Of a stretch of 64,000 nucleotides of DNA, positions 11,857-20,706 are shown one piece after another. A program made the position numbers and the translations under genes. This DNA is from Enhydrobacter sp. (GTDB taxonomy: Bacteria > Pseudomonadota > Alphaproteobacteria > Reyranellales > Reyranellaceae), in assembly GCA_026126105.1 (NCBI GenBank), contig JAHCJV010000009.1, forward strand, positions 1 through 64,000, given 5' to 3'. The stretch's first letter is position 1. Each line of letters starts with the position of its first letter. The notes under the pieces were generated by a model. That model did no database searches. It was not told the DNA's origin and saw only the letters and a program-made list of their open reading frames with translations.

Positions 11857-12926
11857 GTTGCCTCCCTTTGTGACACGAATGCCGCCTGAAGCCGGTCAAG
11901 TCGTCGCCGATCCTCGTCCGGCATGGTCGTAGCGATCGACGCCGCAGCTTGCGGCAATTCCGGCCACCACGGACAGGCGGTCGCATGTCCGGTCCCGTCG
12001 TCTGCCAGTGCGGGGACATTATCCCCACAGCTATCGCGGACAAACGGGCAGCGCGTGTGGAAGCGGCAGCCGGGCGGCGGGTTCAGCGCGCTCGGGATGT
12101 CGCCCTCGAGCAGCGCGCGCTCACGCACAGCTGTCGGATCGGGCAGGGGCACGGCGGAGAGCAGCGCGCGCGTGTAAGGATGGCGCGGGTTGCGAAACAA
12201 TTCTTCGGTCGGTGCCGTCTCCACGATCTTGCCGAGATACATCACGGCGATGCGGTCGGCGATGTGCTTTACGACCGCGAGATCGTGGCTGATGAAGATG
12301 TAGGCGAGCCCGAAGCGCTGTTGCAGCGATCGCATCAGATTGATGACCTGGGCCTGGATCGACACGTCGAGCGCGGATACCGGCTCGTCGGCCACGATCA
12401 GCCGTGGTTCGACGGCGAGGGCGCGCGCGATCGCCAAGCGCTGCCGCTGGCCGCCGGAGAATTCGTGTGGATAGCGCCGCGCATGCTCCGGGCGCAGGCC
12501 GACCAGCTCGAGCAACTCGCCGACCCGGGCGCGCCGCTGCGCCTCGTCGCCGCCGAGGCGATGAAGGTGGAGCGGCTCACCCAGCATGGCGCCAACCGTC
12601 ATGCGCGGGTTGAGGCTGGCGTAGGGGTCCTGGAAGATAACCTGCAGGCGGCGACGCCGCTCGCGCATCTGCTTCTGGTCGAGCGCCAGCAAGTCGTCGC
12701 CCTCGAAGCGAATCAGCCCGGCACTCGGCTCGATCAGGCGCAGCACGAGGCGTCCGACGGTCGACTTGCCGCAGCCCGACTCGCCAACCACCGCAAGCGT
12801 CTCACCTTCCTCGACATGGAGGTCTACGCCGTCGACGGCGCGAACATGTGCGGTGGTGCGGCCGAAGACGCCGCTCTTCACCGGAAAGTGCTTGGCCAGC
12901 CCTTCCACTTCCAGGAGCGCACTCAG
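11853..12926 (-). CDS. Peptide ABC transporter ATP-binding protein, OppF/DppF type
   Basis: ATPase of about 351-357 residues. It has Walker [10 protein letters not shown], signature [15 protein letters not shown], Walker [12 protein letters not shown], and the C-terminal oligopeptide/dipeptide extension with CRFHTRCPF. The first ATG/GTG-type start is GTG at 12908, giving [11 protein letters not shown]. That trims the usual PLLEVxxLxKHF beginning by about six residues. A CTG at 12926 restores [10 protein letters not shown] and would overlap the oppD stop as CTGA, mirroring the ATGA overlaps elsewhere in the operon. I prefer 12926 but am not certain. Confidence 0.9.
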   Translation of the reverse strand: MSALLEVEGLAKHFPVKSGVFGRTTAHVRAVDGVDLHVEEGETLAVVGESGCGKSTVGRLVLRLIEPSAGLIRFEGDDLLALDQKQMRERRRRLQVIFQDPYASLNPRMTVGAMLGEPLHLHRLGGDEAQRRARVGELLELVGLRPEHARRYPHEFSGGQRQRLAIARALAVEPRLIVADEPVSALDVSIQAQVINLMRSLQQRFGLAYIFISHDLAVVKHIADRIAVMYLGKIVETAPTEELFRNPRHPYTRALLSAVPLPDPTAVRERALLEGDIPSALNPPPGCRFHTRCPFVRDSCGDNVPALADDGTGHATACPWWPELPQAAASIATTMPDEDRRRLDRLQAAFVSQREAT

Positions 12927-13906
12927 GACAGCACCTGCGAGAGCGGCGCGCGACGGCAGCGGCTGAGGTGATCCGGAGCTACCTCGACCAGCGGCGGCAC
13001 GGAGGCGCGGCAGGCCGGCTCGACGAACGGGCAGCGTGCGGCGAAGCGGCAGCCTTCGGGCGGGTGGGCCATGTCGGGCACGCGGCCCTCGATCGAGGGC
13101 AGGCGCTCGCGCTTCTGGTCGAGCCTGGGGATCGAGCCCAGCAGGCCCACCGTGTAGGGGTGCTCGGGGCGTGCGAACAACGATCGCACGGGGGCACGCT
13201 CGACAATTTGGCCGGCATACATCACGGCGACGTCGTCGGCCATCTCGGCGACGACGCCGAGATCGTGCGTGATCAGGATGATCGCGGTGCCGGTATCGCG
13301 GCGCAGGCCGCGCATCAGGTCGAGGATCTGGGCCTGGATGGTGACGTCCAGCGCGGTGGTCGGCTCGTCGGCAATCAGCAGCTGAGGTCCGCAGGCCAGG
13401 GCCATGGCGATCATCGCGCGCTGGCGCATGCCGCCGGACAGCTTGTGAGGATAATCGTCGACCCGCTTCTCGGGGTTCGAGATGCGCACCAGCTTCAGCA
13501 TCGCGATGGCCCGCGCCCGCGCGTCAGCTGCGTTCAAGCCCTGGTGGCGCTGGATTGCCTCGACGATCTGGTTTCCGATCGTGTAGGCGGGATTGAGCGA
13601 GGTCATCGGTTCCTGGAAGATCATCGCCAGCCGCAAGCCTCGCAGGTCGCGCAGCTCGTTTGGCGCGATTCGCAGCAGGTCGCGGCCCTCGAAATGGACC
13701 TCGCCACTCACTCTTGAATTCTCCGGCGGCAGCAGACCCATCACCGCGAGAGAGGTGACACTCTTGCCGCAACCCGACTCACCCACCAGGCCGAGCGTGC
13801 GGCCGCGCTGCAAGGCGAGATCGATGCCGTCCACCGCCTGCACGGTGCCGTCGTCGGTCGCGAAACTGACGGCCAGTCGCCTCAGTTCCAACAGCGGTGC
13901 AGTCAT
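12923..13906 (-). CDS. Peptide ABC transporter ATP-binding protein, OppD/DppD type
   Basis: 327-residue ATPase partner of the OppF-type subunit. Visible motifs are Walker [12 protein letters not shown], signature [15 protein letters not shown], Walker [13 protein letters not shown] and the C-terminal CRFAARCPF of the oligopeptide-transporter extension. ATG at 13906 ([15 protein letters not shown]) matches the family N terminus; the ~140 codons of open frame upstream are antisense to the DUF1028 gene. Its start overlaps the DUF1028 stop by 4 nt. Confidence 0.95.
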   Translation of the reverse strand: MTAPLLELRRLAVSFATDDGTVQAVDGIDLALQRGRTLGLVGESGCGKSVTSLAVMGLLPPENSRVSGEVHFEGRDLLRIAPNELRDLRGLRLAMIFQEPMTSLNPAYTIGNQIVEAIQRHQGLNAADARARAIAMLKLVRISNPEKRVDDYPHKLSGGMRQRAMIAMALACGPQLLIADEPTTALDVTIQAQILDLMRGLRRDTGTAIILITHDLGVVAEMADDVAVMYAGQIVERAPVRSLFARPEHPYTVGLLGSIPRLDQKRERLPSIEGRVPDMAHPPEGCRFAARCPFVEPACRASVPPLVEVAPDHLSRCRRAPLSQVLS

Positions 13907-14628
13907 TCGGCTGCTTTGGCGCGCACCGCGGCCCAGCTCTTCTCGACCTCGGCATCGATCAGGGCGCGATCGAAAATTCCGGCCGGATTCCGCCGCGTCG
14001 GGAGGAACGGCCGGAAATTCGTCCAGACCTCGCGGCTTACCGATTCGAGCCGCGCCAGCTCGAGCAACGGCTCGACATGGTCGTCGACCCGAAGGTCGAG
14101 CTCGGACTGCTCGTCGTCGCCGTAGATCACCAGGGCTGCCGATTGCTTGCCGCGCTTGTCGCCACCGACCTTCTCGCCGGCCTTCAGGGCCGCGATCAGG
14201 CGGCGTGGCAGCTCGAGATCCGAGCGCTCGCGCAGCACGCGCACTGTCTCCGACACGACCTGCGGCCCGGCCAGCATGTTGCCCGCAACCGAGAAATCCT
14301 CGCCGCTCCAGTGGCCGCACCAAGGCACGCACTCGGCGCCAGTATAGGCAGAGAACCGACCGTCGGCGCCGAGCACGTGAAGCTGGCGATGGGCGCGGCC
14401 ATCATCGCGTGCTGTGAGAATCCGGATCACGTCGGCGGCACCGACGCCGGCGCGGATCAACTCGAGGCCGTCGGTCCCGTAGAGCGGATTGACGAGCGCC
14501 TGGGTGGCGACGGCTCCCTTCCGGGCCTCGATGTACGGCACGCGCGCGCCGACCGCGAAGAACTTGGTCGCCACCGCGATGGCGATGCGTCCGTTATCGC
14601 GCTCCCGAAAGATGATCGACCACGTCAT
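13903..14628 (-). CDS. DUF1028 family protein (putative Ntn-type hydrolase)
   Basis: 241-residue protein of the DUF1028 family, thought to have an N-terminal-nucleophile hydrolase-like fold. The start MTWSIIFRERDNGRIAIAVA at 14628 fits. The central region includes HVLGADGRFSAYTGAECVPW and SVAGNMLAG, recurrent in the family, and AALKAGEKVGGDKRGKQSAA. It is sandwiched between gamma-glutamyltransferase, itself an Ntn hydrolase, and the importer ATPases, overlapping both by 4 nt. This argues for a role in processing the imported peptide-like compound. No activity can be assigned from sequence. Confidence 0.85.
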   Translation of the reverse strand: MTWSIIFRERDNGRIAIAVATKFFAVGARVPYIEARKGAVATQALVNPLYGTDGLELIRAGVGAADVIRILTARDDGRAHRQLHVLGADGRFSAYTGAECVPWCGHWSGEDFSVAGNMLAGPQVVSETVRVLRERSDLELPRRLIAALKAGEKVGGDKRGKQSAALVIYGDDEQSELDLRVDDHVEPLLELARLESVSREVWTNFRPFLPTRRNPAGIFDRALIDAEVEKSWAAVRAKAAE

Positions 14629-16430
14629 CGGCCCGCGGCGTAACCCTGCATGCCGCGCGGATTGGCGGCGGCCCGGCGCCACGGATCCTGGCGGCTGGCG
14701 GCCGTCAGCCGGCCTTCGGACCAATCGTCGTTCATCTCGACCCCATGGCCGCGCCTACGCAATTCCTGGACCGTTTCCGTCGGCACGCGGCCTTCCAGCA
14801 CCAGTACGCCAGGCCGCGCGGTGCGCGGCCAGAACGACGAGGGGAAGTGCTCGCTGTGCCAGGCCGGGGCGTCGATCGCCTCCTGCAGGTTCATGCCGCA
14901 ATGGACGTGGCGCAGGAACATCTGCGTGATCCACTGCTCCTGCTGGTCGCCGCCCGGCGAGCCCCAGCACATGTACGGCTCGCCGTCGCGATGGGCGAGG
15001 GTGGGCGTGAGAGTGGTGCGCGGCCGCTTCCCCGGCGCGAGCGAGGAGGGCTGGCCCTCCTCGAGCCAGCAGATCTGCCCGCGCGTGCCGATCGGGAAGC
15101 CGAGCTCCGGCACGACCGGCGAGCCGTGCAGCCAGCCGCCCGACGGCGTCGCCGAGACCATGTTGCCGTCCTTGTCGACGATGTCGAAATGCACCGTATC
15201 GCCGCTCATCTGGCCCATGCGGCCAACCGTAGGTTCACCGGCGCCACTCGCGGCCACTGCGGCGCGCGAGCCGTCGGCCTTGCGCAGCTTCACCACGCCG
15301 CCGTAGCCGTCGACCTTGCCCGGCCGCTGGTCGAGCGAGGCGCGGGCGGGATCGATCAGCTTTCGGCGATCGGCGTTGTAGGCGTCCGACAGCAGGGTCT
15401 GCATCGGTACGTCGACGAACTTGGGATCGCCGTAGAACGCCTCGCGGTCGGCGAAGGCGAGCTTGCTCGCCTCGACCACGGTATGGATGAAGTCGGCGCT
15501 GGTCGGATCGGCGCCGTCGAGGTTGAAACCTTTGAGCAGCGCGAGCTGCTGCAAGGTCACCGGGCTCTGCGCCCATGGACCGGCCTTGCAGACGGTGTAG
15601 CGGCCGTAGTCGTAGGTCAGCGGCGCCTCGATGGTCGCCTGCCACTTCGCCATGTCGTCGCCGCGCAGCAGGCCTTTGTTGCGCTTGCCCGACACGTCCA
15701 TGATCTCTTCGTGGGTGTAGAAGCGGTCGATCGCCTCGGCGACGAAGCCCTGGCTCCACACCTTCCGTGCCCGCTCAAGCTCGGCCTCTCGGCCGCCGCC
15801 GCCCGCTTCGGCCTCTTTGATAATGCGCAGGTAGGTATTGCCGACCGCCGGATTGGCGAACAGCGAACCTGGCATCGGCACCTTGTTGCCTGGCAGGTAC
15901 ACAGCGGCGGAGGTCGGCCAGTTGTCGCGGAAGTTTTCCTTTACCGTGTCGATGGTCGCGGCGGCGCGCTCGACGATCGGATGGCCGTTCATCAGGTAGC
16001 CGATGGCGGGCGCGAGCACGTCGGCCAGCCGCATCGTGCCGTAATCGCGCAGCATCAGCATGTAGGCGTCGAAGGTGCCGGGCACGGCGGCCGGCAGGAG
16101 GCCGGTGCCGGGGATCAAGTCTAGCCCCAGGCCACGAAAGTGCGCGATGGTCGCCTTGGCCGGCATCACGCCTTGGCCGCACAGGATTTCGGTCTTGCCC
16201 TTCTTGACTGCGTGGAAGATCAGCGGCGCGTCGCCACCTGGCCCGCAGAGGTGGGGCTCGACCACCTGCAGGGTGAACGCCGTCGCAACGGCTGCGTCGA
16301 AGGCGTTGCCGCCGCGCTCCAGGATGCCCATGCCGACCGCGGTAGCGATCCAGTGCGTCGAGGTGACAACGCCGAACGTTCCGGTGATCTCCGGCCGAGT
16401 GGTGAATGGGTTGGGATTGATCAGCTTCAA
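14625..16430 (-). CDS. Gamma-glutamyltransferase family protein
   Basis: 601-residue Ntn hydrolase of the gamma-glutamyltranspeptidase family. The autoprocessing and catalytic threonine is Thr412 in MSGDTVHFDIVD, followed by GNMVSATPSGG and the glycine-rich substrate loop SPGGD. Early motifs include HWIATAVGMGILERGGNAFDAA and GPGGDAPLIF. No signal peptide is evident, unlike periplasmic Ggt, so a cytoplasmic or acylase-like role is possible. Translation probably starts at TTG (16430), 6 nt after GGAGG. It is the first gene of the operon running to oppC and overlaps the DUF1028 gene by 4 nt. It would cleave gamma-glutamyl amides such as glutathione or a related amide. Confidence 0.92.
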   Translation of the reverse strand: MKLINPNPFTTRPEITGTFGVVTSTHWIATAVGMGILERGGNAFDAAVATAFTLQVVEPHLCGPGGDAPLIFHAVKKGKTEILCGQGVMPAKATIAHFRGLGLDLIPGTGLLPAAVPGTFDAYMLMLRDYGTMRLADVLAPAIGYLMNGHPIVERAAATIDTVKENFRDNWPTSAAVYLPGNKVPMPGSLFANPAVGNTYLRIIKEAEAGGGGREAELERARKVWSQGFVAEAIDRFYTHEEIMDVSGKRNKGLLRGDDMAKWQATIEAPLTYDYGRYTVCKAGPWAQSPVTLQQLALLKGFNLDGADPTSADFIHTVVEASKLAFADREAFYGDPKFVDVPMQTLLSDAYNADRRKLIDPARASLDQRPGKVDGYGGVVKLRKADGSRAAVAASGAGEPTVGRMGQMSGDTVHFDIVDKDGNMVSATPSGGWLHGSPVVPELGFPIGTRGQICWLEEGQPSSLAPGKRPRTTLTPTLAHRDGEPYMCWGSPGGDQQEQWITQMFLRHVHCGMNLQEAIDAPAWHSEHFPSSFWPRTARPGVLVLEGRVPTETVQELRRRGHGVEMNDDWSEGRLTAASRQDPWRRAAANPRGMQGYAAGR

Positions 16431-16436
16431 GGCCTG

Positions 16437-16463
16437 CCTCCGGGGCGTGCAATTATCCGGAGG
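16437..16463 (-). promoter_or_regulatory. Inverted repeat sequestering the ribosome binding site of the gamma-glutamyltransferase gene
   Basis: Perfect 7-bp arms, CCTCCGG (16457-16463) and CCGGAGG (16437-16443), are separated by 13 nt. Read on the minus strand, the downstream arm contains the GGAGG that sits 6 nt before the TTG start at 16430. The hairpin would therefore mask the Shine-Dalgarno sequence of the operon's first gene. It may be a translational control element; the structure is seen, the function inferred. Confidence 0.5.
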
Positions 16464-16532
16464 GACATTAGGCCGTAGGAACCGCGTCCGCCAGCGGGTG
16501 GTGAGGTGTTGCTATGCGGGCCGGTGCCGAGC

Positions 16533-17144
16533 TCAGTATATGGTCTCCTTGAGCCGCTGTGGGTACTCGCGATCATACGCGTCGCCGTCGAAGCCCTGCT
16601 GCAGGGCCTTCATGATCGTGCCGCTGCTCGGCAGGTCGCCTTCTTCGAGATGCAGCGACGGGTCCCACAACCGGGACCGGACCAGCGCCTTGGGGCATTG
16701 CGTGTAGACGCTTTCCGCAGTGACGACGATGACACTGCGCGGCACCTTGTTTTCGAGGGTGAAGGATTCGCAGAGTTCGCGGTCGATGCTGATCGCGGCG
16801 CGGCCGTTGATGCGCAGCGTCCGGCCGATGCCGGGGATCAGGAACAGCAGCGCGATGCGCGGGTCGCGGACGATGTTGCGCAAGGTGTCGATGCGATTGT
16901 TGCCGCGCCGGTCCGGCAGCATCACCGTGCGGCTGTCGACCACGCGGACGAAGCCGCGCGGATCGCCCCGCGGCGTGCAATCCAGCCCTTCCGGGCCCGA
17001 CGTGGCGAGAACGACAAAGGGCGAGGTCTCGATGAAGCGGCGGTAATGATCGTTGATGTGGTCGATCTCCTTGATCACCGCCGGACCGGCCGGCAGGCCA
17101 TAGATCGCCTCAAGCTCGGCTTCAGTCGTAACGAATTCCGGCAT
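16533..17144 (-). CDS. PPOX-class FMN-dependent flavoprotein (pyridoxamine 5'-phosphate oxidase-like)
   Basis: 203-residue split-barrel flavoprotein of the pyridoxamine phosphate oxidase-like clan. The signature includes FIETSPFVVLATSGPEGLDC, TPRGDPRGFVRVVD, MLPDRRGNNRIDTLRNI and ALLFLIPGIGRTLRINGRA, which form the FMN pocket in the larger MSMEG_1061-like group. GAGGGAGAGGG lies just before the ATG at 17144. It follows the ygfZ-like gene by 24 nt. The reaction is unknown; many relatives use FMN or F420 in redox or detoxification chemistry. Confidence 0.85.
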   Translation of the reverse strand: MPEFVTTEAELEAIYGLPAGPAVIKEIDHINDHYRRFIETSPFVVLATSGPEGLDCTPRGDPRGFVRVVDSRTVMLPDRRGNNRIDTLRNIVRDPRIALLFLIPGIGRTLRINGRAAISIDRELCESFTLENKVPRSVIVVTAESVYTQCPKALVRSRLWDPSLHLEEGDLPSSGTIMKALQQGFDGDAYDREYPQRLKETIY

Positions 17145-17168
17145 AGGTCCCTCTCCCTCGGGCGGCGG

Positions 17169-18026
17169 CTATTTGGAGTCGGGAATATGCATCCAGGTAG
17201 GGCGCTCCGGGAAGAGCATTGCCCCTTCGGCCGTCAGTGCACCGTCGGCAGCGTCGATCTGCAGCATTGCGATTGCCCGGTCGCCCTGGCCCGAGCGGAT
17301 CTCGCCGACTTCCTTGCCATCGCGCAGGACCGGCGCACCGGGGGCGGGCAGCGGCCCCTCGATCCGCACCGGGAACAGCCGGCGCTTGATCAGGCCGCGA
17401 TACTTGGTGCGGGCGGTCAGTTCCTGGCCCATGTAGCAGCCCTTCTTCCAGTCGACGCCATGCAGCTCGTCGAAGCCGCTTTCCAGCAGCAGCGCCTTCT
17501 CGACCGGCAAGTCACGGCTGCCGTCCGGCACGCCGAGCCGCAGCCGCATTGATTCGTAGTTGGCGATCGGCGCTTCGCTTAGCCTGAGCAGCGCAGCGGC
17601 CTGGCCGGCGGGAGCCAGCACGCGCACGCCGAGCTCGGGCAGGCGAGGATCGATGAACGCGGTCGCGCCGGCGACGGGCAGGAGCTTGCCGGCATCAGGC
17701 CCGAACACGACCGCCACCTCCATCGCCGCCGAGCGATCCTCGACGGTGACCTTGGAGCGCAGCGTGTACATCTTGAGCTTCCGGGCGAGCGCGGCGGCCC
17801 GCTCCCGTTCGGTTTCCATGAGGAACGTGCCGGCGCCATCCTCAACCACGAACATGTCGTTCAGGAAGCGGCCCTGCGGCGTCAGCAACGCCGCCCAGAT
17901 CGCCTGGCCGGGACCCACCTTCGTCGTGTCGTTCGAAATCAGGCCCTGCAGGAACTCTACTCGATCGGGGCCAGTGACGCCGATGACGCTGCGGTGGGGC
18001 AGAAGACAGTACTGGGGTGAGGCCAT
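17169..18026 (-). CDS. ygfZ: YgfZ/GcvT-domain folate-binding protein
   Basis: 285-residue protein related to the T-protein of glycine cleavage and to YgfZ/IBA57, which help build or repair Fe-S clusters using folate. The signature KGCYMGQELTART contains the conserved Cys197. The N terminus MASPQYCLLPHRSVIGVTGP fits the family at ATG 18026; the long open frame upstream is antisense to the peptide-binding protein gene and is excluded. It starts 41 nt after that gene's stop, in the middle of the minus-strand run. Confidence 0.92.
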   Translation of the reverse strand: MASPQYCLLPHRSVIGVTGPDRVEFLQGLISNDTTKVGPGQAIWAALLTPQGRFLNDMFVVEDGAGTFLMETERERAAALARKLKMYTLRSKVTVEDRSAAMEVAVVFGPDAGKLLPVAGATAFIDPRLPELGVRVLAPAGQAAALLRLSEAPIANYESMRLRLGVPDGSRDLPVEKALLLESGFDELHGVDWKKGCYMGQELTARTKYRGLIKRRLFPVRIEGPLPAPGAPVLRDGKEVGEIRSGQGDRAIAMLQIDAADGALTAEGAMLFPERPTWMHIPDSK

Positions 18027-18067
18027 GCCGAAGAATTGGGGCGTGGCCTCGTCCTTGGCAAGGCGTG

Positions 18068-19636
18068 CTAGCGCCCCGACCGCTCGACCCCCCAGAATAC
18101 CGACGCAGACGGGGGCCGTAGCCAACCCGTCGTGCGGGTGCTCACGGCCGACGCCGAGTACCATTCGCCCAGAGGATAATGGGTGCCGATCTGCAGGCCC
18201 CGCACCTGGATCTCGTCGGAGAGGGCCTTTTGCTTGGTGGGATCTGGCTCGCGGGCGAAGGCGTCGCGGAGCTTCTCCATCTCGGCGTCGCAAGGCCAGC
18301 CTGCCGAGGCCTTCTCGCAGGCGGAGTTGAGGAAGAGCGAGGTCACCGGATTCACGACGTCGATGATGCCGGTGCTCGACAGCGTCACGTTCCAGCCGCG
18401 CTGCGACGGTGGCTCGCGACGCATCACGCGCGCGATGTGCGTCTGCCAGTCGGAGGAGACCATGTCGACCTTGAACCCCATCCGCTCGAGCTGGGCCTTG
18501 GCGACCGGCGCAAGGTTCGACAGCACGGCGATGTCGGTGATGTGCAGCAGGACGACCGGCGTTCCGTCGTAGCCTCCTTCTTTCACCAGTTCGCGGGCGC
18601 GCGTTACGTTGCCGTCGAGCAGGCCCGCGGTGCCAGCGTCGGTCGCCAGGGGCGTGCCGCAGCCGTAATAGGTCTTGCATAGCCGCCAGAAGGTCGGATC
18701 GCCGACCGCCGATTGGAGGAACTCCTTCTGGTCGAGCCCGTAGGCCAGCGCGCGGCGGAGGTTCGGATTGTCGAACGGCGGATGCAGCCAGTTCGGCCGC
18801 AGGGTGTACTGGCTGGGATAAGCACCGCGCGCGACGATAATCCCCTTGTCCTTCGCCAACAACGGCATGAGGTCGTGCGACAGCGATTCGACAGCGTCGA
18901 TCTCGCCGTTCTGCAGCGCGCTCACCGCGGTCTGCGGATCGCTGATCGACGGCCATTCGACCCGGTCCACCTTCACCGTCTTGCCGCCGGCGAAAGCCGA
19001 CGGCGGCTCGGCGCGCGGCACGTACTTCGGGTTCTTCACATAGACGACCTTCTCGCCCGGTCGCCATTCGTCGGCCTTGAAGATGAACGGGCCGGAGCCG
19101 GTCGGATCCTTGATCTGCTGGGTGAATGGCGTGTCGGCGACACGCTTGGGCATCATGAAGGGCACGATGCCGGCCGGCTTGGCGAGCGACTCAAGCACCA
19201 TGCCGTAGCGCTGCTTGAGCTCGATCCTGATCGTCCTTGCATTGGGTGCCGAGAGTTCCTTGACATAGGCAAAGAGCTTCAGGCCCATCGGATCGCGACC
19301 GCCCCAGCGTTTCAGGGAGGCGATGCAATCTTCCGCCGTGACTGGCGCGCCGTCGTGCCAGGCGAGGCCATCGCGCAGGACGAAGTCGTAGACGAGGCCC
19401 GCGGCATCGACATTCCAAGAGCCGACCATCTGCGGCTGCGGTCTCAGTTGCTCGTCCAGTCCGAACAGGGTGTCGTAGACCATGTAGCCGTGCGTGCGGC
19501 TGATCTGGGTCGAGGCCCAGATCGGATCTACGATCTTGAGGTCCGAATGCATGACGATCCTGATCGTCGATTGCGCCGAGACCGGCGCGGCAAGCAGCAT
19601 GCCTGCGAGCGCTAGAAGAAGGCGATGGATTTTCAT
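18068..19636 (-). CDS. Peptide-type ABC transporter substrate-binding protein (SBP_bac_5)
   Basis: 522-residue periplasmic binding protein. The signal peptide MKIHRLLLALAGMLLAAPVS is followed by AQSTIRIVMHSDLKIVDPIW, then the cluster C pattern GLAWHDGAPVTAEDCIASLKR. Its ATG (19636) overlaps the stop of the DUF2817 peptidase gene as ATGA. No permease or ATPase genes accompany it, so it must use the importer at 8521-12926 or another set elsewhere. The peptidase and oxidoreductase upstream suggest an amino-acid-containing ligand (inference). Confidence 0.92.
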   Translation of the reverse strand: MKIHRLLLALAGMLLAAPVSAQSTIRIVMHSDLKIVDPIWASTQISRTHGYMVYDTLFGLDEQLRPQPQMVGSWNVDAAGLVYDFVLRDGLAWHDGAPVTAEDCIASLKRWGGRDPMGLKLFAYVKELSAPNARTIRIELKQRYGMVLESLAKPAGIVPFMMPKRVADTPFTQQIKDPTGSGPFIFKADEWRPGEKVVYVKNPKYVPRAEPPSAFAGGKTVKVDRVEWPSISDPQTAVSALQNGEIDAVESLSHDLMPLLAKDKGIIVARGAYPSQYTLRPNWLHPPFDNPNLRRALAYGLDQKEFLQSAVGDPTFWRLCKTYYGCGTPLATDAGTAGLLDGNVTRARELVKEGGYDGTPVVLLHITDIAVLSNLAPVAKAQLERMGFKVDMVSSDWQTHIARVMRREPPSQRGWNVTLSSTGIIDVVNPVTSLFLNSACEKASAGWPCDAEMEKLRDAFAREPDPTKQKALSDEIQVRGLQIGTHYPLGEWYSASAVSTRTTGWLRPPSASVFWGVERSGR

Positions 19637-20706
19637 GAGGTGGTCAATCCGTTGATGGTCTGCAGGGCAAAGGCGCGGAACTGGCCGAGAATCATGCCCT
19701 TCCAGTCGTCGGCATCGACAAAGAACGCGTCCCGTGCGGCCCGGCGAATCGCGGCAACCAGGTCGGGCGGAGCGATGGGATGCCCGGCTAGCCAGGCCTC
19801 TCCCCGCAGCGCATGCCGAACCTGCGGCGAAGGCAAGGTGCCGTACTCCATGGTCGAATGGGTGATCGCGGCGCCCGGACACTCGTCCTGGCAACACGCC
19901 ATCATGTAGCCGGCAGTGCGCGGAGACACCGACTCTGCTGCCGTGCTTACAATAAGGTCCGCGCCCCACCAGGCCTTGGCGCGCGCCGTCGTCTCGGCGC
20001 TGTGCCGGCCGAATATCTTCTCGCCATGGCCGTAAGGACCGAGGCCGGTGTGGATGTCGATCCAGGCGATGTGACGGCGGTTGCGCCCGTAGCGCTGCAG
20101 GATCGAGCGGATCGTGCGGTTGCTCCAGCTCGCACCGGTGCCGGCGTAGAAGAGGCCGTCGGGATGCCGGTCCTGTCCGCTCGACACGCCGGGCGAGCGT
20201 TGCGCGGCCAGGCGGGTCATTGCCTCGGCGAGCTTCGCTTCGTTTCGTTCGCTCGGCGGCCAGGAAGGCGGCACCAGCAAGGAGTGGATTTCCTCATAGA
20301 CCGGGTTGGCCGGATAGGCCTGGCTGAAGTCATTGAAGTTGCGGTTGAGATCGACGTTGTCTTCGTTCGTGCGCGTCAGATGCGAGAAGCCGAAGGGGTT
20401 CACCGCATGGATCAGTAGCAGGGCGATGCCGCGCTCGCTGGCGCGGCGGGAGAGCTCGTCGTTGAGCAGCGCGAGCTGGCAGGCGGAGCCTGAGAAGCCC
20501 TCGGGCCCGTGCGTGCCGGAGCTGATGATGAACAGCCGGTCCGCGTCGGGCGAGCCAAGAAGGGCGGTGTCCAGCGCGAGTTCCTCTCCCTCGGCGCCCT
20601 GGCGCGCGTGGCGATGGGAGCCGATGACTGCCGACCGCTCTCGCGCTGCCTCGAGGAAGCGCCGTCGGGCCTGGGCGTAAGTCGTCGAGAAGAACGCGGC
20701 GCTCAT
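19633..20706 (-). CDS. DUF2817 family M14-like zinc carboxypeptidase
   Basis: 357-residue protein of the DUF2817 family, related to M14 zinc carboxypeptidases. Candidate zinc ligands are His and Glu of SSGTHGPEGFSGS (HxxE) near residue 70 and His in AWIDIHTGLGPYGHGEK. NPFGFSHLTRTNEDNVDLNRNF is typical of the family and holds the substrate-binding Arg/Asn. ATG at 20706 is used; the frame is open ~20 codons further but overlaps the oxidoreductase. It overlaps both neighbours by 4 nt. No signal peptide, so it probably acts in the cytosol on an imported peptide or amide. Confidence 0.87.
   Translation of the reverse strand: MSAAFFSTTYAQARRRFLEAARERSAVIGSHRHARQGAEGEELALDTALLGSPDADRLFIISSGTHGPEGFSGSACQLALLNDELSRRASERGIALLLIHAVNPFGFSHLTRTNEDNVDLNRNFNDFSQAYPANPVYEEIHSLLVPPSWPPSERNEAKLAEAMTRLAAQRSPGVSSGQDRHPDGLFYAGTGASWSNRTIRSILQRYGRNRRHIAWIDIHTGLGPYGHGEKIFGRHSAETTARAKAWWGADLIVSTAAESVSPRTAGYMMACCQDECPGAAITHSTMEYGTLPSPQVRHALRGEAWLAGHPIAPPDLVAAIRRAARDAFFVDADDWKGMILGQFRAFALQTINGLTTS

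Noticed and set aside
10291..11889. A 532-codon plus-strand open frame
   Set aside because: Antisense to a peptide-binding protein with signal peptide and family motifs; long antisense frames are expected at this GC content.
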